Assembly: GCA_014549065.1 (NCBI GenBank)
Contig: JACDOX010000024.1
Coordinates: forward strand, 4,127,298-4,191,297
Direction: 5' to 3'
DNA from: Cardinalis cardinalis
Taxonomy: Eukaryota; Chordata; Aves; Passeriformes; Cardinalidae
Length of the DNA stretch: 64,000 nucleotides
Shown piece after piece: positions 23,805-36,493 of this stretch. Position numbers and translations under genes: made by a program. Every line of letters begins with the position of its first letter. Positions within the stretch are counted from its first letter, which is position 1. The notes below the pieces were generated by a model. That model was not told the DNA's origin. It ran no database searches and saw only the letters and a list, made by a program, of their open reading frames with translations.

Positions 23805-26800
23805 TAACACTGCCACCTTGGGCTCCAGCGCTGTAAAAGCACAAGGAGGAGGTTCTGCTGAGAAAATAATTTTCTGATGCTGGAGAGCTGCTTTTTGTCT
23901 TAGGGTAGGGAAACATAAACCCTGATGTTCCTTCTGAAGCACAGTATCCCTTCTCCCAGACAGTTCAGCAATGACTCATTGCAATCAGATTTTCTTGCTC
24001 TAACTGTAATTTTGTTTCTTCTGGATGCTTTTTGATGCCTTTAAGAATTTTCTCCTAGTGGATGCCTTCAAAGANGTTCTAAAAGCTGTTTCATTTCCAG
24101 CAGCTCTGTAATTTAAGAAGTTTTATTTTCCTGTACCTTCTATAATTTCAGGTTTTACTGACTAAAAAACATATTATGCCTTTCTTCTCCTTAAACACAT
24201 TCTTATCTTATTTGCCTTCAGTTTATATTAATTGATGTTTCAGCAAATGCAATGTGAATTGGCAGAGATTTGTGTGGTTCTGCTTTCCAAAAGGTTTCAC
24301 CACTGGAAAAAAAAAGGGTTTTTTTTGTAGTGAGTTGTCCCATATTTACTTTGGGTGATATATTCTTATGCCAATCCCGTATAATATAAAGAAAGAAAAA
24401 AGCAAACTAGCACATTAAGATTTTTTTTGTTAGACCCTGAATTATGTCTCATCAAACTACTCCAATAGCTAAATGTACATCTAATACTTCCCTAATTATT
24501 AAGAAGACATAGGAGAAAGTAAGAATTAGCATGTCCTTACCCTGCCAAACGGCCCTCACATGTATGACTANAGTATAGAGGGGTGCGCCACTTCAACTCC
24601 ATGTTGAAGACATTTAAAAATCAAATCAACTTCACCAGCATAATNCCTCTAAATTTTGCATACATATTTTTTCACCACTTGTTACTTGCACTGTTCTGGT
24701 TGTTATTTGTAGCTGTGAATGATCAAGGACAAAATAAATGAGCTGTCTGCAGGGCAAAGTAATTATGGGAGGGGTGTGCACCTGATGCAGCTGGGGAGAA
24801 GAAATAAAATGTTAAAGGTCAGATATCTAATTAAAGATACCGGTTGCCTGTAGAAACTGGGGAAAACACACCTTTCCTCTGCATAGTAAAGCATTCTCTC
24901 CAATTACTCTGGGTAAAAGAACATAAATTATTTTCTTTCATAAAATAAGTATGTTTTTCATACACTGTATGTAAATGATCCTTGGAAATTGCCTCATCTT
25001 ATTTAAAGGAGTCTAGGCATGGATTCTGTATTTACCTAAATCATATTGAGATATATATTTGTGTTATATAGAAATAAAAATTACAATATGAGTAGTATAA
25101 GAACATTCTGCACAAATCTTATCCAATCTATTCCATGGCTTTATTTTTCCTAATTATTATGCCTAATTATGCAATTATAAAGAAAGTGAGCTGCACCCTT
25201 GTAGCTGGAGTGNTGTGATATGATAAGAATATGTATCTGAAACAAGAGATCTTAGATACATTTTAAAGAAAGAATAAGTACTAACAATGGAATATGAAAA
25301 AGGTGTTTNTTCTGTATTTTGAGACTTGTATATTTCAGGCAACTGCAAAAAAAATTCTGAATTAGTAATGAGGAGTTCTGACCGATGGCTTGTGAAGCAG
25401 TCTCAAGGGAGTTAATAAACCATTAATGTGATGTTCATTTTTCTTATGTTGGTCATCTTTTCACTTGAGTGCCCGAGACNGTCTGTCCCTATGTCACTTC
25501 AATAAACAGCATGTTTTATTCATTCCCTTAAAGAAAAAGGCATTATGTTTGCTCTCATATGCAACAAGAGTCGTAGAGTGGTGATATTTAAAATGTTTTT
25601 TACAGTGATGGAGATGTTCAGTCACATTTGTGTTATTAGGTAAATACTACAAGACATCTAGCCTGTAGCTTGAAATGAGTTATGTTCATGGGTNGAATAG
25701 CAAGTTGGCTTCTTGGACATGGTAGAATGGCAGGGTAACTGTTTATGGGAGATCTTTGCAGAATTCAAATTTTTTCCCCCGGTCCTAGAGGAGATTGATC
25801 TATGGTTATAGTTACTAATTTTTTTTTTTANTGAAAGAATTACTTTCCTGCCCAAGCATCTTAGTATAATCTAGCTCCTGCATGTTACCTCAAATATAAT
25901 CTTGTGCCCATTGCTTAACAAAATTATTAGCTGTATTGCAAATACAAGAACTAATCTCTCTTTGTAAAGCTGCATAAACAGCATGGATTTGCTTTGAGGA
26001 TAAAGGGAAAAGAGTACTCCCCAAATCTGTTGGCAGCAAGTAAATCTGCTCTGTAGTTGCTATTATGCTCCAGGAGCTCCTGCACCCCTTGCTGTGGGCT
26101 CAGGAATGCTTACATCTANTGCCTGCAAAGCATTTAATTGTGCATTTAACATTTAGTTCAGCAAGATCTATACACGCAGTTAACTTCAACACTTGCTTGC
26201 CACTGTTGGAAAGAGTGGCCTGCTCAACTGNGATTACAGGAAGGGAAGACAGATTGTCCTGATAAAGTAGATATATATGGATGCCTGCATCTATACCAAC
26301 ATCCAAGAGGTCTTTTTCAAGCTCAGAAGCACTCAGATCAAAACTGCAGTGCTTTCTTTCCATGATGTGCATAGCAGAGGATAGAAAACAGCTCTTGCCT
26401 CTCTCTAGAAATCTCTCTTATCATTCCACATCTTGCATGTTTGTCAGGACAAGTGAGGGTACNGTGGAATTACCTTTCTTCCTCTATTTCTTCCCACCAT
26501 AGAGTGGCTGGAATTGAGATATTATTTTTTCCATATTACCTCATGCCCTTGATGCTACCAAAAATAAGTGTGGAAGGAAGGCTGTAGTGACACACTGTAC
26601 AAATTATATTATTTCTGTTATTCTCTCAGAAAATGTCAAGTCTCAACACTGTACAGTCTCAACATCACAATTTCACAGATGCTCATGCAGAGCCTGTCCA
26701 TTTCTGTAGTTAAAATTTGTAGGATAAAGGTAACTACTTAAATTATTAACAAAAAACTCAAATTAACAGCAGCCAACCTGCATTGACTAACAGTGTAACG

Positions 26801-27387
26801 CAGCTTCAGCTCACCTGCCACATTTTCCCTCGGGATTCACCTGAACTGCTACTATAGTCAGCTCCTTGCCAGGCATGGAAAACCATAGCCACAGAGATTT
26901 CTGACAAGGTAANGGCTTCAAAAGAAGATGAAGTGTANGGGATGCNACNCAGTTAATAATTGGGATGGAAGCATATGGTCATTTTTTATGATAGACAGAG
27001 GCTTCTAGCTGACTCCTTTAAGGATTTCTGCTGTTCTTGTGAAAAGTCCTGTGAAAGATAATCAGCATTCAGCTGACAGAAGTTTTTATGTGATACAACA
27101 TTATATACTGTAATTCATTGCTGGTTAACTTATTTTCTTTTATTTATTTATCATTGGTNTAAGTGGAACATTTGAATGCCTCAAATTTTCTAATTAGAGA
27201 GTTTATGCATCAGAATTCAAATGTAAGTTATAGTTTGCATTTAGTTGGCCAATTATTCAGAAACCATGCCCAGTCTAACAGCTTTCCTACTGGATCATCC
27301 TGTGTTAATACACACAGATCTTAGGAGCAAGCTGTCTGCTCGTTTTGCAGTGCTGCAAGGAGTAGGTTTGAATCCTGGACAAGCTGG
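23805..27387. other. Unique noncoding DNA
   Basis: No gene recognised. A second small cluster of ambiguous bases lies at 26913-26949 (26913, 26938, 26946, 26949). Otherwise unremarkable A+T-rich sequence. Confidence 0.5.
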
Positions 27388-27465
27388 CACCAGAAAGTTG
27401 GAGCGAATTCAGAGAAAGACATCAATTATGATTAAAGATTTAGATTTCATGCAGACTTACTAAAA
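27388..27465 (+). mobile_element. Short, old CR1-like LINE fragment (reverse-transcriptase C-terminal part)
   Basis: The + strand around 27390-27455 translates to R-K-L-E-R-I-Q-R-K-T-S-I-M-I-K-D-L, matching the pattern L-E-R-x-Q-R-x-x-x-x-x-I-x-x-L that follows the catalytic domain in CR1/L3 LINE proteins. At DNA level it resembles 'gttggagagggtccagagaagggcaacaaagatgattaaggatctgga'. Only about 75 bp are convincing. It is diverged, so an old insertion; the exact family is uncertain. Confidence 0.5.
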
Positions 27466-27617
27466 ACTAATTATATAGAATTCATCCACATGATGAAATA
27501 GCAGAATTATCCTCACAGGAGAAAGGCGAGAATCACTAATTAAGAAGATCAATTTCCAGTCCTCAACACCCCCCATCCCCTCCCAAAAACCCCCAAAACG
27601 GTGTCAAGCCCTGTGGA

Positions 27618-27637
27618 GTCTACAGAAGTCTACAGAA
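27618..27637. repeat. Tandem GTCTACAGAA x 2
   Basis: Two adjacent identical 10-bp units, directly visible. Minor slippage-type repeat. Confidence 0.8.
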
Positions 27638-27896
27638 ACAGCTTGCTAGAAAGCAGTACGATTTGCGGGAGGCAGTGTCCTTGTCTATGTTACTTTGTAT
27701 AATCAACTTAATGTTACTTAATTTATAGTTGAATTCTCATGCCCATTGCTGTTTCACACCTCTTTCCTCTCACATATTCTGAGATTAGCCGCTCAGTGTG
27801 CGCTGTGATTGCCTGCTGCATAATTCACGAACGTCGAATGAGTGGACAGTCAGTGTAGTGGAGTTTTAAGCAATCAGTTGGAAATTGGAAGCTGGA

Positions 27897-27975
27897 NNNN
27901 NNNNNNNNNNNNNNNNNNNNNNNNNNNNNNNNNNNNNNNNNNNNNNNNNNNNNNNNNNNNNNNNNNNNNNNNNNN
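27897..27975. other. Assembly gap (79 N)
   Basis: A run of 79 N, immediately followed by A19 (27976-27994). The homopolymer probably stopped the contig. True gap content and size are unknown. Confidence 0.97.
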
Positions 27976-27994
27976 AAAAAAAAAAAAAAAAAAA

Positions 27995-30900
27995 GCTTTG
28001 TGCAGCTATTAAACACTTTCAGGATAGCAGGATTTGACTGATTAGGTGCTTGAGCCCTCAGAAGCATTGAGTGTTTGTGTTGGGTTTCTTGATTGGATTA
28101 GAACAAGTACATAGGATCTTGAAAATCATAGTGTAACCACAAGCTCAGTAAGAAACAGAACATTTTTTGGTTTTGACAGAGCCTACAGGGTATAGATGGA
28201 AGATCCTGTAGATTTTACTTCTATGAACCAATCTCCCTAGTGATAACTTGTGCTCTCAGTCTAGGCTCTTCCAACCTGCTAACGAAGTCTGCGGTGGAGG
28301 ATACACCCCTGCAACCCCAATATATATTGGGGGTAAATAAGCATATAAGTAGGTTTTTTTCTCTATTCACTTCAATATCAAAAATTAAAAAGGAAGGGTT
28401 TTACTCTTTTTTTGCAATTTCTAAGATGTTTTTTACTTTGCTTTCATTGTGAATAGGTTGCATATCTCTGAACTGTGGAAAAAACTTGCACATTTCTGCC
28501 TTTGTAAAAGCTCATTTTCATGCACATCCATTTCCTAAGGGATACCTCTTTTTAATAGCTATATTAGAGCGCTGATCACAAGCCCTAGTGAAGATGAAGG
28601 ATGTGCTTTGCTTCTTTGTCTTTTTTTAAGAATATGGTCTGAAGGAAGCTAGCAAGCGAATGATGGCTGATGAAAATGTATAATTAGCCCAGATATCCTT
28701 GCTTATGTGAGATTTGGCAAAAATAAAAAGTCTTAGCTTTGGAAAAGTAATGGGCTGTCTGTAACCCACTTGACCACAGCTGCCATTGAAGATGAAGACA
28801 GCACATCTTCTTGCTTGCAAGTTTCTGCTCTGCTTGTATTATATTCAGCTATCCTCCTCCAATTGTCATANTAGAAATGCATACCTTCATTTCTTCTTTT
28901 TAAACTTGTGAAATATGAAGCACATTCTCTAAGTAGCTGATAATCAAACAGCATGGGGAAGTGAAAAATCTAAATACTGAACCTCATGATAGAACAAAAA
29001 AAAGTATTTAAAAAGGAAAAAATGCAATGAGGAAAAAGCACAGTAATAAGCTTTTAGCTGTTCTACAGACTTTCTCAGAAGCATATTAGCATTAGCCTAA
29101 CGCCTGTGTACACATACCAGATTTCCTCTTGAGCACTGCATAGATGCCCATGAAAACAGGCATGACTGAAAAAACAAAAGCCAATGAAGAGCTACAAAGG
29201 GAGCATGGAACAATCCCGTTTTTGCTGGTTAAGTGAGTTAAAGCATGAAAGAGGAAGCTGAAACTATAATAAGGTGAAAGACATGCATGAAGTAGCAAAG
29301 AATATTTCAGAATGCTAACAGTGATGAGTAGGCTAAATGAATATTTCAAGCAACAAAAGAAACAACCTTTAAAAATCTGCCTCTTTAACATGGTTTCCTG
29401 TAATTATTTAATCTGACCAAGATAATCCACTCAATGAATGCTCACCAAATTGCAGTTAATGTCAAATACCATTTTAAAAAAATCTTGAGTCTTTGAATTT
29501 ANGATTTCTTGTCTGTCTTAATAGTTACTTATGCCACCAGTAGTGCTCAGAGTCTATTAATTTTTTACAAAAATTTTATAGTGCTTCAAAACAAGGTTTA
29601 TTCTTTAGCTCCGGAAACTGTTTTGGCAATACAGTTGTACANAACCAGCATCCAGTGATTCAAAGTAGCATTCTTCAAGAAATGTGAAAAAAATCATAAA
29701 TCATACTTGATTCCTTTTGCTGCCTTCTAATTTTTTGAACATGAAGAAGCACCCTCCATTTCCCCAAGCCAAACAATCCAGTTGCACTGAATAAACACCT
29801 GATTAAAATCTTAATATCTAATTCACTTTGTGAGAGGGGGAGAGGCTAAAAAATAAGCCTGGTTTCTAAATCTTTAGATCTACAGATCAGTGCTCAGCTG
29901 TCAATGTGAGCTGCATCTTAAACAGACAGGAAGGACTTGATTTATCTACAGTGTCTGCTTTGTATGATAAAAGAGATCATTTGACCTAGCTAGAATGTGT
30001 TCCTGAGACACAGAAGANGAGTGTTGTTTTAATGGCCTTTGAAATTAAAAATGAAAAGCAAGTGATGTGAAAAGTACAGTAGTCCTTGCTTGTAAGTAAG
30101 CTCTCAGTATTGTCACCGTAGCTGGCTTGACTTAAAACAGAAGGGAATACTGGAAAGCTGAGGTCACAATAACAGCAAGGAAATTTACAAGTCTTACATT
30201 GGATAATGGAGACCATAAGTACAGCATTTGAAGATTTAGTTGGCAGTGCAGGCTAATGAACAGGNTGGTTTTATACTTAAACCACTAAACAGCAGGATGG
30301 CCAAGCGTAAATTTTGTGCAGTGTTTATTGTGTCCTCTAGAAAAGTCACTGTGGGGGATTCAGGATAAAATCTTTCAACTTTATATGTGACATATTTTAA
30401 AAACTTGGAGATTTGCATGTATTTTCCTCTGACCCCCTCTATGGCTAATAATCCCTCTTGTGTGGAAAATGGGCACAGGGAGTCTCCTCTGACTTTTCCT
30501 CTGCAGTGTGTTTATGCTACCTTCCTCTTCTAGAGAGATGCCTTCTCACCCCCTTTTCAGGACTGGCAGTAGATTCCTTAAAGAAAGATGTGTGGAGGTG
30601 TTTTGCCCCTGGGCCACTCTCATTAAATACACCATCCTTGGGTTAGACTTTCTCTTCTTGGCTCCAATTTATTTATCAAGGTATAGTCCCTAGACACAAG
30701 GACCCCAACACAAATGGGTTTAATTTGTTCAAGTTGGAACAGGTGTGACATGTGAGATGTCCTATTACTTTACNTTTGTGCTTGTTAGCCCATGTTTTAC
30801 TTTATCTAATTGATAATTGTTTTTATTTCACTACAGTACATAGTGTGACACTGTAATGTCATCTGCCTTGGTCTTTAGAGATCTTCAGTGCTGGAATATG

Positions 30901-31963
30901 CTTGACAGACATGGAAATAATACATCCATTAGATNTGTTCAACTTGTGGTTAATTTTAAATGTTTGCTCTCTTGAAAGAATTTGCTTTTTTGAATGTGTA
31001 CACACTGTATTTTACTTTCACAGCTGCTCCCTTTTTTACCTCTGCTGTATATTGGTGATTTTGTATTTATATTTTATTGCCCTTTATTTTCCCTTCCTGC
31101 TCATTCTGTCTCCTTATATTTAAAGAAGAAAACAATTTCAGCAAATCAGAGCAGAGGTGCAGGCTCCATATTTGAATCCTTAAAATNTGACAGAACTTCT
31201 GGGAACTTATTATTAGCTCACTTCTCCATTCATTAATATAATTTGGTAGTCTTCTTTTTCCTTTCTTCTTCTTGTGTCCTGTCCTAATGTCTGTCATAGT
31301 TTACCATCANGAAGGGTCCTTTTCCTCTTGAGGCAGTGACTGATGGTCAGTGGTCACACTGTTCCCTTTCTCCCACTGCCAAAACATGGGCAGTCTCTCA
31401 CTATTGCCTAGTGCCACACAGGAGAACTTGATGAAGCCTTGTTTCAGGCCCTGAACAGTGCTGAATATTGTGCTAGCAGAAAACATTGAAAAATCAGCAT
31501 CTTAAACCTTTTTTGTTGTTGCTGTAATGGAATAGTGGGGAGTCCTCTTCACCTGTGGCTTTTTGATTATAGGTGTGGCCATGGAGAAACTGTCCCTCCA
31601 AAGCAGGGATTATTGGCTATGATTCTCTCCACTTCCAAGATAAAAAATCTCACTCNGGCAGTGCTGCTGTAATGTCTTTCCTTTTGTGAAGAGTGCAATG
31701 ATTAATCCATAAATGTATAACTTGATTTTNGGGATGTTAGCTGTATATGTCTCCTTAGTTTTACTACTTTTCTCATTGGGTGACAATTTGTGCTTTAAGA
31801 GACTGAGACATTTTTATTGAGTTAAACTGATTTACAGTGTGATGTAGCATTCAAATACAAACCCCTGGGCNGAGAGAAGCTCCGCTTTGTTTTGCCAGTG
31901 TCTGTATTTTTGTGTCCTTCAGTGAGAGCTCAGCCAGGCTCCCCTCTCTGCATTTCCTAACAC
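27995..31963. other. Unique noncoding DNA
   Basis: No gene or transposable element recognised. It contains an 18-bp perfect palindrome (28315-28332). The stretch from about 30430 to 31310 is strongly pyrimidine-biased on the + strand. Confidence 0.5.
28315..28332. repeat. 18-bp perfect palindrome CCCCAATATATATTGGGG
   Basis: The sequence equals its own reverse complement: C4 and G4 clamps around an AATATATATT core. Directly seen; no known site recognised. Confidence 0.9.
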
Positions 31964-32003
31964 ATTTTATGCCAGGTTAATCTATGTTAACCTGGCATAA
32001 AAT
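31964..32003. repeat. Perfect 17-bp inverted repeat with 6-nt loop
   Basis: ATTTTATGCCAGGTTAA (31964-31980) and TTAACCTGGCATAAAAT (31987-32003) are exact reverse complements separated by TCTATG. It is the longest perfect hairpin I found in the window. It could form a cruciform in DNA or a 17-bp stem in RNA. It could be a remnant of a palindromic miniature DNA transposon, but I see no target-site duplication and match it to no known family. Confidence 0.92.
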
Positions 32004-35000
32004 ATTTTTGACATCTTACCTTGTAAGTGTCAACCAATATGAATGCAAAGAATGAAGAGGGAAAAAAGGAACAGGTGTCTTTTCTGAGATTGCAGATGCC
32101 TGAAGTGTAGATGTTTGTATGACCTTTCCATGTATCCCAAAGGTCCTGTGCAGGTACTCACTCTAGAACACAAGTAGATGGCCATGTACTTAAATGATGA
32201 CAAAGCAGAGATGGAAAAAAAAAGAACTTTGTTGGCCAGAACGGGTTTTTTTCTTAATTAAGCCTGGTGAGTTTAGTGAATCTCATTATCCTAACAGTTC
32301 AGTGGGGACTGAAGGAGATTACTCAGCATTCTGTGTGAATGCATTTTTAATGTACACATACAGTCAGCTAAAGTCAGGTTTTGTTATCTGCAATTTTCAG
32401 TATAATCTGCAGAACAGTGCTTGGATAAGTGCAGAAGCACACAGGGTCTGGAAAATGGTGAATAAATAACAGAAAAAAGTTAACTGATACTGAAAATAAT
32501 AGTTTTAATGAACAGGCATTTGTTAAATAAGTGTCTCTTAGCCTACCCACTGATTTTCTTGTCTAAGACTAAATAAATGCCTAGGTTCTGTGAGTTCTTT
32601 TTAATTCTAAAAATTACATACTCATGTCTTGAATCAATGTTGATACCTATGTGCATATTAACTTACATACATACNTACATACATTAACTTAGACAATGTG
32701 GTGATAACATCTTTTGGTACAGTGATCCCAAAATTTGCATTCCAAATCAGAGTCAAATTAGGATTTGCAGCAGACTCCAGATAGAAGATAGAAGTTGAAT
32801 CTGCAAATGAGAGCATTGCAGGTGACTTTGGGAGACCCATGATCAAAAGAAGCTGGTGGCAAGGCTCGAGAGAAGCAGAGCTGAGGGCAGGAGTGGCGTT
32901 CTGCCCTATGGATACTGTCCAGTGCTGCTAAAGGGCAGGAGGGCTCAGGGTACCACAGCACCAAAAACCATAGCTCATAGNAGATAAATCTCATGGGCTG
33001 CCCAGGCTGCCTCTTCCGTACAATCAATACAGCCTGACTCTGAGCAAGAAAGACTGAACATAAATCACCAGGCTTTTCTTCCAGCCTCCAATTTAGCTGG
33101 CAGATNGCTGTCCCATGCTTGTTACAGCTTTTGCAATTCTTGTTTTGTGTGTCTGGACTCTTGCTGCATGATCTTGTTGAATAACTCCCTACCCCTCTGG
33201 AGGGCATCAGAAGTGANAATATGGATTAAAATTTGCAAGGCTAATTAAGGATTTTACAGTGATGTTTTTTCTTTTTTTCTTTTTCTCTTCATGGAATGTG
33301 AGTATATCTCTTCAAAGTACATCCTTCCAGAGCAAGTTAGGAGCTGACAAAAAATGGCTTTTACNTTTTCTTTTATCTATGTTATTCCTGTTTGCTGTTC
33401 TATTCTGGCCTATTATTATTCTTCAGATTTCATCCCTGATCTTTTGAATACAGTAAGATACAAAGTGATACAAATTTTTAGTCTAAAATGTGTGGCAGCA
33501 CTAGAAAGATATAATTTATTGTGTACCAGTTGCTGTCCAATAGTATTGACTGATTGATTTGGGGGAGCTTGTTGCTTAATTTANAGGTGTAAATGCTATA
33601 GTTGACCTGAAGGTTACAAATTTAAGTGTCAGACATATCGCTAATGAGACAGAATGCCCCACAGGAAGACTTTAATGATAAACTTTGATAACAGGCTCTT
33701 GCAAATGAATTCTTAGACTGTGGAGATGTTAACTCATCAGTGTATGAACCTTTGTGTTTATTGCTGAGTATTATCTGGAATTATGAAATNATCTTANTGT
33801 AGGGCAAGAATTCTGCATATTGAAGATATTGCATGGATGCATTCAATATCTTACATATTCGAAGTAGAACATGGCAAGGCCACAAATGAATTCAGCATGT
33901 CAAGAGTAACTTCAGATGTACAAAGAGGAATACAATGCTCAGGATCAGAAATTTAGTAGCATGTAATTTCCTTTCTTCTTTTTCTCCTTTAAGATGCCTT
34001 AACCAGATAGATATGAATAGCTCAGAAGCTATGCTGATATTTTTTCTGTCTTTTAGAGACATCTCCATNAAATAATAATTTAAAATAACAAATATTAAAT
34101 ATGCCTATAATATGCAATACTTTGTTACAGAGTAGGATTTTAAAAAATCTGAACAGTTGATAGTATATTAAATATACATACACTGTATAATGGTCTCTAT
34201 ATCGAATAGTGTTGCCTCTCACAGAAGTTTGAGAGGCTTAGTTTCTACCTATGGATATCTTTGTATTTAAAGGAAAGATAATGTCTTCTTATATATATAT
34301 TTCTGTATGGAACTGGATTTTATTCTGTAAAGTTTATTCTTTAATTATGGAAACACGTTCACCAGCTTACTGGTTTCTCAATTTTCTCTTGCCCTCTTGG
34401 TTTGTTTTCCACCTCCTCATCCCTCCTCTCCCAGATTGTAAAAATAAATAAAGGATGAGCTTTTGGTGTTTTCTATAGAAAGTCAAGCTTCACTGACACT
34501 GAGTAATTTCTTCTACAGCTCACATGCACTTTGAATTTAAAATTTAATCTGTTCAAATCAGCTTGCATTACCAGGGAATTGTGCTTAGCATGTTCCATGA
34601 ATGATTCAGTGGATCTTAATAGCTACCTTAGTAATTTCTTCTGAGTCATTGAAAGAGATCACATTAGTAAACATCACTAGTAAGTGCTAAGTACATTTTT
34701 CATAAAATTGTATTTCTTGAGTACTGTTGATTCCAATATCTGTTGTGCAGCTTTCTCACATAGAGTTGTATGTTGTACCTTAGATTTATTGTGCTTGTAA
34801 AGAAGAGTACTTGATTTATAAAATTTTTTTTGTATTCTCTGCAACCAAAACAAACAGTGCCCCAGCACAACCACCATGGCATTGTGCTGGCTAGCTCACA
34901 CAGAGTGCCACACTCCAAGGACCAACTCAAAAATATATGTACCTCTGGCTTCCATGTGGAGCCTNTTTTACATTGTACTTACCACATATGCTGCTTCTGA

Positions 35001-35845
35001 TTTCTGGGAAGACAAAGAGTGCTATTAGCCATTGGAGGAATAAAAATAACACTTGAAAGAAATATGTATTAAGGAAAGTGGATGTTTCATAAACTTTGTC
35101 ACAATGACTTTGAAGTAGCTCCTAACTCAGCAGTAAGAAAGTGGAGNGATTTTTCTTAATTATGGTTCTCTTGAATATTTAAATTATGAATGAAGAATGC
35201 CATTGTTCCTTGAGCAATGGTAATACTTATTTAAATTCAGTCCCATTAATAAAAAAACCAGAAAGCATAAATATTTTCACATTCAAAAGCTTCATTAAAC
35301 TGCATACTCACAGTTGTCACATATTAGTGATATTTAATATCTTCACTGTTATTTTGAATTTGTAGAAAACCTAATACAAGAGACTTTTAAGAGTGNTTTT
35401 AATTTAAGAAAAATATGTGCCACTATGAAGGAATCTGTGTGTTTTATTATCATCTATTATTTGGATGTTTTCAAATAGCTGTTTTCAAGTGTGATTTTAG
35501 CATTATTATTGACTAAATACATGAGCCATAAAGCTACAAGAACACAGAATGGATAATTATAAATTTAAAGCCTAGGAGTGTCAGCAAGACTACTTACATA
35601 TCTTTTGACCATTTTTTCCTTAGAGTACTTGCAATAAAAATTAACTTAAAAACCCAGGCACATTTCTTTTTCAAGTGTGAGATGGGAGGACAAGGATCCC
35701 AAATCTGAGGACAGAGCTCAGTCGTGTCTGTGCACACAGAATTACCTGTGGTCANCAGTGAGCAGAGTCAGAAGACTGAGACAGGGCACACTGAATCTCT
35801 CTACTGTTCTACAGAGCANCAATATATGTAGCTATTTTTGCAGTC
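32004..35845. other. Unique noncoding DNA
   Basis: No gene recognised. A G+C-richer patch at about 32810-33210 has a minus-strand open frame of 149 codons interrupted by ambiguous bases; no family resemblance. A TACA microsatellite lies at 32664-32683. Confidence 0.5.
32664..32683. repeat. (TACA)5 tetranucleotide microsatellite
   Basis: Five TACA units with one base ambiguous at 32675, directly visible. Confidence 0.85.
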
Positions 35846-36493
35846 TCATAAATATCCATCATTCATAACAGTCCTGTTTTGAATTTTATAGTTCTTGTGA
35901 TTTTGTAGGATCCCAGAATGCGATTCAAAGTATGCAGAAATAGGTGCATAAAGGATTCTGACACATGCACACCTCTGGCATCCATCAGCCTGTACAAATA
36001 GAAACAGGGAAGAAACTCTGGCAAGGAGTTCTCCCAAACTTCCTACNGATGAACAATCAGGACATGCATTTCTCTTGTGACGAGGGATTCCTTCCTTCTC
36101 GCTCTGGAAAGTTCTTCTGTGGATAGAGACTTCAGAGTTCTGTGGTTGTCCTCTTACACAACTCTCAATTAATTTAGGCTTGTGCAAAAGTGGTTTTGTC
36201 CTTGTGATAATGTCTGTGTTTTGGGGTTTGGTAGTGAGAGTACATCCAGGTAATGAGTACTGTTCCTGTGACTTATGGTTTGGAAGATCTGGCTCTAATG
36301 CATGACAATGCATTAATTGGNCACATAAGCAGGGTGAATTAAAGTGGGACAAATATGCATAATTCTGACGTTTCCTAAAATTTTTAGTGTTTGACTTTGC
36401 AACTACAGTATTTTTATTAGTAAAACTTCTAGTGAAACCAGAAAAAAATATTTTTTTAACATGTTTGGAAGCTGTTAGAAGATATTTGTGCAT
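35846..36493 (-). other. Longest open frame in the window (215 codons), function unknown
   Basis: Read on the minus strand, ATG to stop is uninterrupted for 215 codons apart from two ambiguous codons (bases 36047 and 36321). In DNA of this A+T content such a length is unlikely but not impossible by chance. The product has no signal peptide or membrane segment that I can see, is rich in Lys, Arg, Ser and Cys, and resembles no family I know. No promoter, Kozak-like context or neighbouring exon supports it. Either ambiguous base could hide a stop. A piece of a decayed transposon or plain chance are the main alternatives. Confidence 0.15.
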
